From: Tellurirhabdus rosea
GTDB taxonomy: Bacteria; Bacteroidota; Bacteroidia; Cytophagales; Spirosomataceae
DNA length: 64,000 nt
NCBI RefSeq assembly: GCF_026278345.1
Contig: NZ_CP111085.1
Location: forward strand, 1,810,001 to 1,874,000
Direction of reading: 5' to 3'
The notes beneath the pieces were generated by a model. The model worked only from the letters and a program-made list of their open reading frames with translations, did no database searches and was not told the origin of the DNA. A program made the translations under genes and the position numbers. Within the stretch, counting starts at the first letter, position 1. Every line of letters starts with the position of its first letter. Shown piece after piece: positions 17,678 to 26,614 of the stretch.

Positions 17678-18715
17678 ATGATTGTCATTAAATTCGGTAC
17701 GGCCTCCATTACCCATTCGGACGGTTCGCTCAACGAAACCGCCATGGCCGACATTGCCCGGCAGGTGGCGCAGTTGCATACCCGGTATCAGGTGATTCTG
17801 GTGTCGTCGGGGGCGGTGGGCGCGGGCCGGGGGCTTATCCAGGGCTACCGGGGCGAACTCGCCCAGCGCAAGGCCGCCGCCGCCGTCGGTAATCTGCTGC
17901 TGCTCAATATTTATTCGAAATACTTTTCCCAATACAACATTCCGGTGGCCCAGGCACTCTGCGAACGGCGGCATTTTGCCAACCGGACGCAGTTTCTGCA
18001 ACTACAGGAAACAGTGCAGGAACTGTGGAAAAACGGCATTATTCCGATTGCGAACGAAAACGACGTGGTCAGCGACCGCGAACTGAAGTTTTCGGATAAC
18101 GACGAACTGGCTACACTCATCGCCGTCGGCTTCGGAGCCACGCACCTCATGTTGTGCACCTCCGTCGGCGGGCTGCTCGACGCGTCTGGACAAATCATTC
18201 CGACTATTCCGCAGGTCGATGAGGCGGTTTTTGGCCTCGTTCGGACCGAAAAATCGGCGCTCGGACTCGGTGGCATGGCCTCCAAACTGACCTTTGCCAA
18301 ACTGGCTACCCGCATGGGTATCCGCACGACCATTTTCGGACTCAACCAGCCCGACGGTATTATCCGGGCGCTCGACGGACAAACCGGCACCACTTTTCCG
18401 CCGCAGGAAAGCGCGCTTTCGGCCCGGCGACTTCCCGCCCGGCAGCGGTGGCTCGGCAGCGGCAGCCTGACGGCCGGTCGGCTCCGCATCGATGCCGGGG
18501 CCGTGGCCGCTCTCGAACGCCGGAGCAGTCTGCTCGCCGTGGGCGTCCGGGCCGTGGAAGGCGAGTTTGCTACGGGCGAAGTGGTCGAAATCTGCGACGA
18601 GAAAGGCCGGGCGGTGGCCGTGGCCCGGGCCCGTCTGTCCTCGGACGGCATCGACCAGCAGCGCGGCCTGCCCAACGTGGAAGTGGCCCACGCCAACGAC
18701 ATTGTGCTGCTGTAA
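17678..18715 (+). CDS. proB: Glutamate 5-kinase
   Basis: First enzyme of proline synthesis; phosphorylates glutamate to gamma-glutamyl phosphate, the substrate of ProA encoded next. The amino acid kinase domain (about 1-235) shows KFGTASIT, VSSGAVGAGRG, PIANENDVVS and SDNDELATLIA, with GLGGMASKLTFAKLA further on. The remaining part (about 255-340, with RLRIDAGAVAAL and GEVVEICDEKGRAVAVARARLSSD) is the PUA domain. The 345 residues are complete. The proA start follows by 42 bp. Confidence 0.95.
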   Translation: MIVIKFGTASITHSDGSLNETAMADIARQVAQLHTRYQVILVSSGAVGAGRGLIQGYRGELAQRKAAAAVGNLLLLNIYSKYFSQYNIPVAQALCERRHFANRTQFLQLQETVQELWKNGIIPIANENDVVSDRELKFSDNDELATLIAVGFGATHLMLCTSVGGLLDASGQIIPTIPQVDEAVFGLVRTEKSALGLGGMASKLTFAKLATRMGIRTTIFGLNQPDGIIRALDGQTGTTFPPQESALSARRLPARQRWLGSGSLTAGRLRIDAGAVAALERRSSLLAVGVRAVEGEFATGEVVEICDEKGRAVAVARARLSSDGIDQQRGLPNVEVAHANDIVLL

Positions 18716-18757
18716 GCGGTCCTTCCTGAAACTGTAAAGCGTTCCTTCTAAACCTCG

Positions 18758-20014
18758 ATGACGACGACAATCTCCATAATGCCCCTCCTGCAGCAAACCC
18801 AGACCGCCTCGGCAGCGGTCCGGCGGCTGTCGGATCAGAAAAAAGCCGATCTGCTGCTCCGCCTGGCCGATCTGGTGAACGACCACGTAGCGCTGATTCT
18901 GGCCGAAAACCGAAAAGACCTCGACGCCATGCCGGACGGCGACCCGAAAAAAGACCGACTGCTGCTGAACGAAAGCCGCATCCGGGCGCTCGCCGACAGC
19001 CTACGCGACGTGGCCGCCCTGCCCGACCCGACCGGCGAGGTGCTGCTTCAGCGGACGATTGAACAGGGACTGCAACTCCGGAAAATTGCCGTTCCGCTGG
19101 GCGTGGTGGGTGTTATCTACGAATCCCGACCCAACGTGACGCTCGATGTGGCGGCCCTCTGCCTGCGGTCGGGCAATGCCTGCGTGCTGAAAGGCGGCAA
19201 GGAGGCACACTACTCCAACACGGCGCTGGTGAGCCTCATTCACCGGGCGCTGGGCGAAGCGGGCGTTCCAGAAGCGGCGGTTACGCTGCTGCCGCCTGAC
19301 CGCGCGGTGGTAAACGAACTGCTGACGGCGACCCGCTACGTCGATATCATCATTCCCCGTGGCTCCGAAGGGCTCATTCAGTTTGTCCGGAAAAACTCGC
19401 TCGTGCCGACCATCGAGACCGGCGCGGGCGTCTGCCATACGTACGTGGAAGCCTCGGCCGACCTGCTGAAAGCCCGGAACATTGTAGTCAACGCCAAAGT
19501 ATCGCGGCCTTCGGTCTGCAACGCCCTCGACTGCGTGCTGGTGGATGCCGCCGTGGCTCCGGCCTTTCTGCCGATGCTCAAAGACGATTTTACGAAGTGG
19601 AACGTGGAAGTCTTTGCCGACGAAACGGCCTTTTCGATCCTGCACGAAGCGGGGTATCCCCTGCTGCAACGGGCCCAGCCGGAAGATTTTGGCCGCGAAT
19701 TTCTGGATTATAAATGCGCCGTTCGGGTCGTTTCCGGCCCCGACGAGGCGCTGGCGCACATTCAGCAGTATTCGTCGCGGCACTCGGAAGCCATTATTTC
19801 GCAGAACCCGTCCGTGATCGACCGTTTCCTGACCGAAGTGGACGCCGCGGCCGTTTACGCCAACGCCTCCACCCGCTTTACCGACGGCGGCTGCTTCGGC
19901 CTGGGCGCCGAAATCGGCATTTCGACCCAGAAGCTCCACGCCCGCGGCCCCTTCGCCCTCGAAAAACTGGTCACCGAAAAATGGGTCGTGGTGGGCGATG
20001 GGCAAACAAGGTAA
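18758..20014 (+). CDS. proA: Gamma-glutamyl phosphate reductase
   Basis: NADPH-dependent reductase making glutamate 5-semialdehyde from the ProB product. The 418 residues equal the usual size. The family motifs VPLGVVGVIYESRPNVTLD and RGSEGLIQFV are present, and the catalytic Cys254 is in RPSVCNALD. The C-terminus carries NASTRFTDGGCFGLGAEIGISTQKLHARGP. An internal ATG at 18779 is possible but the first ATG is kept. Its stop is 8 bp before a 41-bp perfect inverted repeat. Confidence 0.95.
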   Translation: MTTTISIMPLLQQTQTASAAVRRLSDQKKADLLLRLADLVNDHVALILAENRKDLDAMPDGDPKKDRLLLNESRIRALADSLRDVAALPDPTGEVLLQRTIEQGLQLRKIAVPLGVVGVIYESRPNVTLDVAALCLRSGNACVLKGGKEAHYSNTALVSLIHRALGEAGVPEAAVTLLPPDRAVVNELLTATRYVDIIIPRGSEGLIQFVRKNSLVPTIETGAGVCHTYVEASADLLKARNIVVNAKVSRPSVCNALDCVLVDAAVAPAFLPMLKDDFTKWNVEVFADETAFSILHEAGYPLLQRAQPEDFGREFLDYKCAVRVVSGPDEALAHIQQYSSRHSEAIISQNPSVIDRFLTEVDAAAVYANASTRFTDGGCFGLGAEIGISTQKLHARGPFALEKLVTEKWVVVGDGQTR

Positions 20015-20022
20015 GAAACTAC

Positions 20023-20125
20023 AGTTAAGAGTTAAAAATTAAAAGTTAAAAGTAAGGCTCCGCTTAATCGGGTGTCCTGACCTGGCGGAGCCTTACTTTT
20101 AACTTTTAATTTTTAACTCTTAACT
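20023..20125. terminator. 41-bp perfect inverted repeat, bidirectional terminator
   Basis: Arms 20023-20063 and 20085-20125 are perfectly complementary over 41 bp with a 21-nt loop. The stem base is A/T-rich and its tip GC-rich (aggctccgc / gcggagcct), so each strand reads as a GC stem flanked by T-rich sequence. It separates the convergent proA and the 20113-21018 gene; the stop codon and last codons of the latter lie inside the right arm. Confidence 0.85.
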
Positions 20126-21018
20126 TTTTGGGGGGGTCCCAGTTCTTCGATTTCCGGGATGCCTTTGCGGTAGGAGCGGTAGTGGCGGTTTGCGATGAGC
20201 GCCGGGTAGGACTCGAAGGTGAGGTAGCGCAGGGGCCATTTGCGGAGCCAGAAAGCAGCCTGGAGCATGCCCTTAAACCAGCCGGGCGGCGTTTGGTAAC
20301 CGAACGCTTCCCGCAGTTTGGGACTAATGAGGGCCGCAAACGATGGCTGCACCAGCGGACGCAGCGGGGCCGGAAACCAGTTCTCGACAATGCGGACGGT
20401 GGCATCGGCGATGCGGCGGTTGCTTTCGGTGTACCGGAAATGGTTCGCTTCGTAAGTATCCGTGAAGGCCCGGAGTTCGTCCACCGTGGCGGGAATATGC
20501 TGAATGTGCATCCGGCGGCCTACTTCCATCCAGAACAGAAACAGGGCCCGCTCTTCGGCGGCGGTCAGTTTGCGCCAGCCGTACCGGGCTATCCAGTCAA
20601 TTGGGTAAAACACGAACGTCGAAAGGACCAGCAGGTAATCGTCGTTGGCAATCCGGTAATGGCCGTGGATGCGGTTCATTTGCTCGATGGCGCGGCGGCC
20701 GGGTTCGCTGTCCAGCCCTTCCTGCATGAACCACGAAATCAGCATACTCGTATCGTCGTAACGCTGCTGTCCGCGGCGCTCGAATTCGCCCGTGCGGGCG
20801 AGCAGGCCCGAAATGCGCGGACTCGCGTAGGTATGAAACAGGGCCAGTTCGAGCGCCCGCGTGATGTCGAAGGAAAATTCGTAACCGACCAGCAACTGAA
20901 CCATGCGCTGGTAGTCCTTCTCCGGGTCCAGACGCCGTAATTCGTCCCGAACGGCCGGATTGCGGAACAGGCCCAGCTTTTTGGCGTAAACCGGAGGATA
21001 GGGAGCGGTGGCAAGCAT
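20113..21018 (-). CDS. MpaB-family (DUF2236) oxygenase-like protein
   Basis: A 301-residue soluble, helical protein of the DUF2236/MpaB family, which includes haem-dependent latex-clearing oxygenase. Visible family features are SFDITRALELALFHTYASPRIS, an early GEFERRGQQRYDDT, MNRIHGHYRIANDDYLLVLSTFVFYPIDWI and a W-rich second half. Haem ligands cannot be assigned with certainty; the His in MNRIHGHYR is a candidate. The last residues (KVKS) are encoded by the junction inverted repeat. The substrate is unknown. Confidence 0.8.
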   Translation of the reverse strand: MLATAPYPPVYAKKLGLFRNPAVRDELRRLDPEKDYQRMVQLLVGYEFSFDITRALELALFHTYASPRISGLLARTGEFERRGQQRYDDTSMLISWFMQEGLDSEPGRRAIEQMNRIHGHYRIANDDYLLVLSTFVFYPIDWIARYGWRKLTAAEERALFLFWMEVGRRMHIQHIPATVDELRAFTDTYEANHFRYTESNRRIADATVRIVENWFPAPLRPLVQPSFAALISPKLREAFGYQTPPGWFKGMLQAAFWLRKWPLRYLTFESYPALIANRHYRSYRKGIPEIEELGPPQKVKS

Positions 21019-21097
21019 GCGGCGTTGAATTTTGGAAATAAACGGAAATATAGAATAATTTGCCGGAACCGATCTGACCTTTACCCTGGAAAATCTT

Positions 21098-21583
21098 ATG
21101 GAAGAACCTCTTGTCGATCAGGACTACCGGCTCCACAAATTCCCCGGTAAAGGCGGCTGGACATACGCCGAAATCCCGGAAATCCTGCCCGACCGGAAAG
21201 CGTGGTTCGGCTGGGTGAAAGTCCGGGGCAGCATCGACGGCTACGAACTGAAACAGTACCGGCTGATGCCGATGGGCAACGGGAAACTGTTTCTGCCCGT
21301 TAAAGCCGAAATCCGGAAGCGCATCGGGAAGAAAGAAGGCGATCTGGTCCGGGTAGTTCTGTTTAAAGACGATACACCCGACGAGATTCCGCAGGAACTC
21401 ATCGACTGTCTGCAGGCCGAGCCGCCCGCCTACGACCATTTTCAGCGGCTTCCCAAAGGCGAACAGAAGGTCTACGTCGACTGGATTTATTCGGCCAAAA
21501 AAGACGAAACGCGCGTGGAGCGAATCGTGAAGATGATCGATAACGTCCTGAAAGGACAGAAGCTCTGGAAAACCAACAACTAA
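21098..21583 (+). CDS. DUF1905 / YdeI-OmdA-type protein
   Basis: A 161-residue cytosolic protein. The N-terminal half (KGGWTYAEIPEI, GWVKVRGSIDGYELKQYRLMPMGNGKLFLPVKAEIRK) is a DUF1905 small beta-barrel; the C-terminal helical part (FQRLPKGEQKVYVDWIYSAKKDETRVERI) is the YdeI/OmdA bacteriocin-protection-like tail. It is 12 bp ahead of a second YdeI-family gene. The biochemical role of the family is not established. Confidence 0.85.
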   Translation: MEEPLVDQDYRLHKFPGKGGWTYAEIPEILPDRKAWFGWVKVRGSIDGYELKQYRLMPMGNGKLFLPVKAEIRKRIGKKEGDLVRVVLFKDDTPDEIPQELIDCLQAEPPAYDHFQRLPKGEQKVYVDWIYSAKKDETRVERIVKMIDNVLKGQKLWKTNN

Positions 21584-21595
21584 CCTCTTTTGCCG

Positions 21596-22186
21596 ATGGC
21601 CGGATTTTTTGATACCCTGGACGTTTTTACCGCTTACAACCGGCAGGAATGGCGCGACTGGCTGGCCGCCAACCATGCGTCGTCGCCCGGCATCTGGCTC
21701 GTCAGCTATAAAAAAGGCAGCGGCAAAGCCCGCGTTTCGTACGAGGAGGCTGTGGAGGAAGCCCTTTGTTTCGGCTGGATCGACAGCAAGCCCAACAAGC
21801 TCGACGACAACCGTTACAAACAGGCGTTCACGCCCCGCAAGCCCAAAAGCGTCTGGTCGAAGCTCAACAAAACGCGTATCGAACGGCTTATTGCCGACGG
21901 GCTCATGACCCCAGCGGGCCAGCGGTGCATCGACATTGCGAAGGAAAACGGCTCGTGGACGTCGCTGGACGCCATTGAAGAACTGATCATGCCCGCCGAT
22001 CTGGCCGAAGCGCTGGCTGCCAACCCGACCGCCCGGCAGTATTTCGAGGCGTTCAGCAAGTCGGTCAAAAAAGGCATTTATTACTGGATTGCAAGCGCCC
22101 GGCGGCCCGAAACCCGGCAGAAGCGCGTGGAGGAGACCGTGCGGCTGGCGGCCGAAAACGTCAAAGCGAACCAATACCGGCCTTAG
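21596..22186 (+). CDS. YdeI/OmpD-associated family protein
   Basis: A 196-residue protein of the YdeI family: FDTLDVFTAYNRQEWRDWLAANHASSPGIWLVSYKKGSGK, the highly conserved ALCFGWIDSKPNKLDDNRYKQAFTPRKPKSVWSKLNK block, and a C-terminal helical WIASARRPETRQKRVEETVRL. The ATG at 21596 is chosen over a TTG two codons upstream. It follows the DUF1905 gene, forming a two-gene operon of related proteins. Its stop overlaps the convergent DMT-type gene by 4 bp. Confidence 0.87.
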   Translation: MAGFFDTLDVFTAYNRQEWRDWLAANHASSPGIWLVSYKKGSGKARVSYEEAVEEALCFGWIDSKPNKLDDNRYKQAFTPRKPKSVWSKLNKTRIERLIADGLMTPAGQRCIDIAKENGSWTSLDAIEELIMPADLAEALAANPTARQYFEAFSKSVKKGIYYWIASARRPETRQKRVEETVRLAAENVKANQYRP

Positions 22187-22524
22187 GAATCGGTCGGCAT
22201 CAGCAGGTAGAGCGCCACCAGGCCGAGCGCCACACCTGTCCATTCGCGGGGGGTAATGGTTTCCCGGAAGATGAACAGACCCATCAGCAGGCTCAGGGCC
22301 ATGACGCCGAAAGAGTGCATGACGCTGACCGTCACCAGTTTGTAGGAACGCATCATCAGAAACCAGCCGATGGCCGTGGCCCCGTAGACGACCGCTCCCG
22401 CGGCCAGCGGCTTCCAGCCCGAAAGGCCGTTTTGTAGAGAAGCTTTTTTAATGAGGTAATCAGCTACAAGAGATACAATTTCCAGAACGATCAACAACCA
22501 AACTCCATTTATCTTAAAAAGCAT
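22183..22524 (-). CDS. Small four-helix DMT-type (EamA/SMR-like) membrane protein
   Basis: A 113-residue protein with four hydrophobic segments (about 6-26, 37-58, 66-86, 92-110), the length and topology of half an EamA transporter or an SMR subunit. The pattern VMHSFGVMALSLLMGLFIFRETITPREWTGVALGLVALYLL matches the end of DMT-superfamily proteins. It would act as a dimer in the inner membrane. The substrate is unknown. The start codon lies 1 bp from a 13-bp inverted repeat. Confidence 0.75.
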   Translation of the reverse strand: MLFKINGVWLLIVLEIVSLVADYLIKKASLQNGLSGWKPLAAGAVVYGATAIGWFLMMRSYKLVTVSVMHSFGVMALSLLMGLFIFRETITPREWTGVALGLVALYLLMPTDS

Positions 22525-22525
22525 A

Positions 22526-22574
22526 CTGCCAATTAGTTACGGTAGAACTTACAAATCTACAAACTAATTGGCAG
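22526..22574. repeat. 13-bp inverted repeat before the DMT-type gene
   Basis: ctgccaattagtt (22526-22538) and aactaattggcag (22562-22574) are perfect inverted copies with a 23-nt loop. It lies between the SET-domain gene stop and the start of the next minus-strand gene, so it may act as a weak terminator, a leader hairpin or an operator. Confidence 0.6.
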
Positions 22575-22584
22575 AGCGGAAAAT

Positions 22585-23169
22585 TTATGTTTTTAATTTT
22601 CCATTAAGATGTACCTCCACCGGCTGCCGAAACGCATCGAGGCGCTCGAACAACGCGCGGTTTTCGACCGACACCACGGCCAGCAGCGGCTGCGGCAAAC
22701 TCAGGATGAGGGGTGCGATTTCCTCCAGTGGAATCCGCAGGCCGGGGTCGAACGAGGCTTCCTGCGCAATCAGGTTCCGGCAGTTCGACGAGCCACACCG
22801 GCAGGTAAACGTCTCGAAATGACCGTAGTAACAATAATAATCTTCGACAATCTCCTCGTCCTGGGCAATGTCCCGCAGGGCGATACTCAGGTTATCAAAC
22901 TCCAGCAGTCCCGTCGAATTGGGTTCGCAGGAGTGGTTGACGTACTTACCTTCATCCCAGGGCACAATTACGCGGTTCAGGTAGTCGAGGTAGCAGTAGA
23001 TATTGATTTTATTGCGCTGGAAATCCGACAGGGCTTCGTACTCAGCCAGCGGAATCCGGGCGTCCACCTCATCGATTATCCACAAAATTTCGCCCCGGCG
23101 GAACGGGCGTTTGGCAAAGAGGCCCAGTCCTTTGGGCGTGTCCTTCACGTAAGTATCCGGATGAATCAT
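22585..23169 (-). CDS. SET-domain protein (putative protein lysine methyltransferase)
   Basis: A 194-residue SET-domain protein. The N-terminal substrate-side strand KGLGLFAKRPFRRGEILW, the S-adenosylmethionine motif YVNHSCEPNS (residues 76-85) and the following LRDIAQDEEIVEDYY match the SET fold. A post-SET-like Cys set (Cys123, Cys125, Cys130) after it could bind zinc together with Cys81. About 60 residues follow the SET core. Bacterial SET proteins methylate protein lysines, but the target here is unknown. Confidence 0.88.
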   Translation of the reverse strand: MIHPDTYVKDTPKGLGLFAKRPFRRGEILWIIDEVDARIPLAEYEALSDFQRNKINIYCYLDYLNRVIVPWDEGKYVNHSCEPNSTGLLEFDNLSIALRDIAQDEEIVEDYYCYYGHFETFTCRCGSSNCRNLIAQEASFDPGLRIPLEEIAPLILSLPQPLLAVVSVENRALFERLDAFRQPVEVHLNGKLKT

Positions 23170-23283
23170 CGAAGCGATTGGCGTTGGCTGATTTTTCTAT
23201 AATGTATACCGCAAACCGTTTGAACCGGCAAACAGTTGGCCGGAAAAGCAAAGATTCGAGCGTAGAGTCTTTTCCGTTTTCCC

Positions 23284-24786
23284 TCACCGGGACCGGTTTT
23301 CCAGCAGCCAGGCACCCGGCAAGCGCCGCCACTGCTCGATGCGGTCGGGCGGCGTGGGCGTCACGGACATGAAAAAGGAACCCAGCAGCAGGTCGGTATC
23401 GCCATCCCGGTCCACATCGGCCGCCGCCATCGTCAGCCAGCGGCCCCGGTCGGCGGCAGAAAAAGTACGGGGCCGGAAACGCAGCTTCCCGGCGTTCTCC
23501 AGAAACACGAAGCTTTCGCCCGGCTTCCGGCCAAAATCCGGAAAATAGGCAATGGCCGCCACATCCACGTCGCCGTCGCCGTCAAAGTCGCGGGCCAGCG
23601 CCTGGGTCGCGCCATGAAGCGGATAAAACCAGCCCGGACGGAACCGAAACTGGCCGTCGTTCAGAAAAATCCGGACGCCATGGTAGGGTTTCAGCGTGTG
23701 GGAATAGTCCGCATTGTCGCCGTTGGTGTACACCAGGTCTTCGTCACCATCGCCGTCCATATCGGCCAGTTCGAGGTAACTGGACCCATATACGGACGGA
23801 AAACGCAGCAGCGTCCGGCGGGCAAAGGTGCCGTTCTTCTGATTGACAAAAACCACCACTTGCTCATCGCCCTGCGCCAGCAGCGCCACCACATCGGGCC
23901 AGCCGTCCTGGTTCACGTCGCGGATGTGGGTGATTCGTGCGCCCGGATTGCCGTCCAGCACATGTTGCCGAAAGCCGTTCGCCGTGGCTTCGTGCCAGGT
24001 CAGCAGGCCAGTCCGGTAGCCGAACTGGCTGATTACCATATCTTCGCGGCCGTCCCGGTTCAGGTCGGCATAGGCCGCATGCACCGGTCGGTGAAGACCC
24101 GTCAGCGGCCCGAGCGTGCCGGTGGAGTCGTCGTTCGGGTCCATCTTGCCCATCGTCAGCACCTGAAGCGGGGCATTTGGCCGTGGGTAAAGCCCCGCCA
24201 CGGCGCTCGTCTGCCGGGACGAATCCGTTTTCTGAAACTGCCGGTTGAAGACGCTCACCTTTCCCGACCGCGTCCCGACCAGCATCGTTTGCTGCACGGA
24301 GTCAAAGCCGAAAGCCGTCACTAATGGCTCCACGCCCGGCAGGGCTCTCGGCTGAAAAAGGGTCAGATCATCCGTAACGGGTATTTTCCGGGTCTGGGCG
24401 GGTAATTCGTCGGGCGCGTTTTCGAGGTAATAGCGGACCAGTTTCAGCCAGTCGTCGCGGTGCAGAACGGGCCCGGCCGGATACACGCCCAGTTTGACGC
24501 CTTCCTGATAATCCCGGAACTCCGCTTCCTGTTTATACAAATCCAGCGTGTCGGACCGAAAGCCCAGCCGCAGGCCCATCACCGGCAGCACGCCTTCGGC
24601 CCACGATTTTTTCGGCAGCAGCGAAGGCGACGGCAACTGGTGGCAGTTTCCGCAGTGCGTTCTGGCCAGTTCGGAACCGGACAGACCTGAGGGTTCGCTG
24701 GCGGAATTTGAGGACGAGCAGCCGGCCAGAATGGCGGCAAAGAGTAGGAAGTAAACGGCAAGCGGTTTATACTGGAAGAAAATCAT
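23284..24786 (-). CDS. Lipoprotein with c-type haem site and FG-GAP/VCBS repeats
   Basis: A 500-residue exported lipoprotein. The signal peptide ends in LAGC (Cys23). A cytochrome c motif THCGNCH (Cys45, Cys48, His49) follows at once. The rest is an FG-GAP-type beta-propeller with repeated calcium-loop motifs such as ADLNRDGREDMV, VNQDGWPDVV, ADMDGDGDEDLV, RDFDGDGDVDVA and ADVDRDGDTDLL. It probably sits in the periplasm or on the outer membrane. A single haem on a propeller suggests an electron-transfer or binding partner, but no such gene is adjacent. Confidence 0.85.
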   Translation of the reverse strand: MIFFQYKPLAVYFLLFAAILAGCSSSNSASEPSGLSGSELARTHCGNCHQLPSPSLLPKKSWAEGVLPVMGLRLGFRSDTLDLYKQEAEFRDYQEGVKLGVYPAGPVLHRDDWLKLVRYYLENAPDELPAQTRKIPVTDDLTLFQPRALPGVEPLVTAFGFDSVQQTMLVGTRSGKVSVFNRQFQKTDSSRQTSAVAGLYPRPNAPLQVLTMGKMDPNDDSTGTLGPLTGLHRPVHAAYADLNRDGREDMVISQFGYRTGLLTWHEATANGFRQHVLDGNPGARITHIRDVNQDGWPDVVALLAQGDEQVVVFVNQKNGTFARRTLLRFPSVYGSSYLELADMDGDGDEDLVYTNGDNADYSHTLKPYHGVRIFLNDGQFRFRPGWFYPLHGATQALARDFDGDGDVDVAAIAYFPDFGRKPGESFVFLENAGKLRFRPRTFSAADRGRWLTMAAADVDRDGDTDLLLGSFFMSVTPTPPDRIEQWRRLPGAWLLENRSR

Positions 24787-24924
24787 CCGGCGCGGCGGGC
24801 TGAATTGGGTTTATCTTCCGAAGATACAGTTTTTCCGCCAGCAAAACGCGTCCGGGGCGTCGGGCCGCCGAACGCAGAAGCACTCAGCGGGCCCGGCACA
24901 TTACGCTAACCTGTTACACCGTTC

Positions 24925-26406
24925 ATGAATTGTTTTCTCGGCGCCGACCTCGGCACGACCAACGTAAAAATTCTGGCCATGACCCCCGACGGCACCGTGG
25001 TGGCCCACGACTCGGAGTCGGTCGATACCCTTCAGCCCAAACCCGGCTGCAGCGAACAGTCACCCGTGGCCGTTCGGGCGGCGTTCTACCAAGTGCTTCG
25101 GTCGGTTTGTGAGCAGCTCGCCGCGAAGGGCCTGCGCCCCGACGTGATGACGTTCAGTACGGCCATGCACAGCCTGCTGGCGGTGGATGCGGCGGGCAAG
25201 CCCCTGACGAACGCCATTCTCTGGTCGGACAACCGGGCCGAGAAGCAGGTCGATCGGCTGAAAAAAGACTCGCCCGATTTCGTGTCCAAACTGTACCGGC
25301 AGACCACGATTCCGCTTCATCCGATGACGCCGTTCAGCAAATTGTTGTGGTTTGCCGACAATCCCCGCCGCATCCCGGCCCGCACGGACCGCTGGATTTC
25401 GCTGAAAGAGTATATCTGGCACAGCCTGACGGGCCGCTACCAGATCGATTTTTCGATGGCGGGCGCTACCGGCCTGTTCGACACGCGCCGCAAACGCTGG
25501 TACGCCCCGGCGCTCGACCGCGCCGGAATTCGCCCCGATCAGCTCTCCGAACCCGTCCCGACGACGTTTACGGTGGAATACGACGGTCGGGTGGGCGAAC
25601 TTCCTGGCTTTCCGGCAGGGGTACGGCTGGTGGCGGGGGCTTCGGACGGCTGTCTGGCCAATCTGGGGGCCGCCGCGATCGAACCGGGCGTGACCACGCT
25701 GACCATCGGGACCAGCGGCGCCATCCGCCGAACGGTCGATAAACCGATGGCCGACCCGGAGCAGCGCCTTTTCTGCTACATTCTGGACGACGATGCCGAC
25801 CATCCACGCTACATCGTGGGAGGCCCGACCAACAACGGCGGGAATGTCCTTCAATGGTTGACCGAAAACCTGACTTTACAAGACACGGAGGAAACTCTGA
25901 AGCAGGCCGCTTCCGTCCCGGCCGGTTCGGACGGCCTGCTGTTTCTGCCGTACCTGCAGGGCGAACGGGCGCCGCTCTGGAATGCCCACGCCCGGGGCGC
26001 GTACCTGAATGTGGCCTGGCACCACACGCAGGCGCATTTCATCCGGGCGGCGCTGGAAGGGGTGCTTTTTAATCTGTTAACGATTGAAAACCTGCTGGCC
26101 CGACGAACCGGCCCCACCCGAATCATCCACGCCAACGGCGGCTTTGCCAATTCGGACCTCTGGGTGCAGATGCTGGCCGATATTTCGGGCGTACCGGTCC
26201 GGCTCAACGACAGCAACGAAAGCGGCTCCACCGGGGCGATTCTGCTGGGCATGAAAGCGACCGGCCTGGTACCCACGCTGCAGGAGGCGAGCCGACTGGT
26301 TGGTTTCGGACGAACCTTTGAGCCGGACCCGGCCTGCCATGCCGTTTATCGGCAGGCGTTTCAGCGGTTTGCCGCCCACTGTAACGCGGAGTGGTACTCC
26401 GCGTAG
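24925..26406 (+). CDS. gntK: FGGY-family sugar kinase, probably gluconokinase
   Basis: A 493-residue two-domain FGGY kinase. It has the N-terminal phosphate loop GADLGTTNVKILA, the linker GASDGCLANLGAAA, TIGTSGAIRR, FLPYLQGERAPLW and the ATP-site NESGSTGAILLGM. The pattern MTPFSKLLWF and the whole arrangement resemble gluconate kinases of this family, with xylulokinase the alternative. It would phosphorylate gluconate for the pentose phosphate pathway. No gluconate transporter is near. The last six residues (AEWYSA) and the stop are encoded by the first copy of a palindromic repeat. Confidence 0.85.
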   Translation: MNCFLGADLGTTNVKILAMTPDGTVVAHDSESVDTLQPKPGCSEQSPVAVRAAFYQVLRSVCEQLAAKGLRPDVMTFSTAMHSLLAVDAAGKPLTNAILWSDNRAEKQVDRLKKDSPDFVSKLYRQTTIPLHPMTPFSKLLWFADNPRRIPARTDRWISLKEYIWHSLTGRYQIDFSMAGATGLFDTRRKRWYAPALDRAGIRPDQLSEPVPTTFTVEYDGRVGELPGFPAGVRLVAGASDGCLANLGAAAIEPGVTTLTIGTSGAIRRTVDKPMADPEQRLFCYILDDDADHPRYIVGGPTNNGGNVLQWLTENLTLQDTEETLKQAASVPAGSDGLLFLPYLQGERAPLWNAHARGAYLNVAWHHTQAHFIRAALEGVLFNLLTIENLLARRTGPTRIIHANGGFANSDLWVQMLADISGVPVRLNDSNESGSTGAILLGMKATGLVPTLQEASRLVGFGRTFEPDPACHAVYRQAFQRFAAHCNAEWYSA

Positions 26407-26553
26407 AACCGATGGTTCTAATAATTTACCAGGTATTTCTTTTAAGCTTAGGTTGCGCGGAGTGATACTCCGCGTTACGGGTGCAGAACCGCGTAATCCA
26501 GAATTCTACCGGGTATTTCGTCAACCTTCGGCGGCGCGGAGTATCACTCCGCG
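26384..26553. repeat. Three copies of a CGCGGAGT-ACTCCGCG palindrome
   Basis: Copies at 26384-26404, 26456-26474 and 26535-26553 each consist of 8-9-bp arms around a 3-nt loop, spaced 71 and 79 bp apart. The spacers are related (agaacc...ggtatttc), so the unit as a whole seems duplicated. The first copy overlaps the 3' end of the kinase gene; the third is close to the aspS promoter. Confidence 0.8.
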
Positions 26554-26573
26554 TTACATAAAGCTGAAATCGT

Positions 26574-26581
26574 TACTTTTG
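26574..26581 (+). promoter_or_regulatory. Possible -7 element for aspS
   Basis: TACTTTTG matches TAnnTTTG and lies 33 bp before the aspS ATG, a normal leader length for the phylum. No good -33 was found. Confidence 0.5.
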
Positions 26582-26614
26582 CGCCACTTTCCTTTGTATT
26601 AACGAAAGCTCCTT

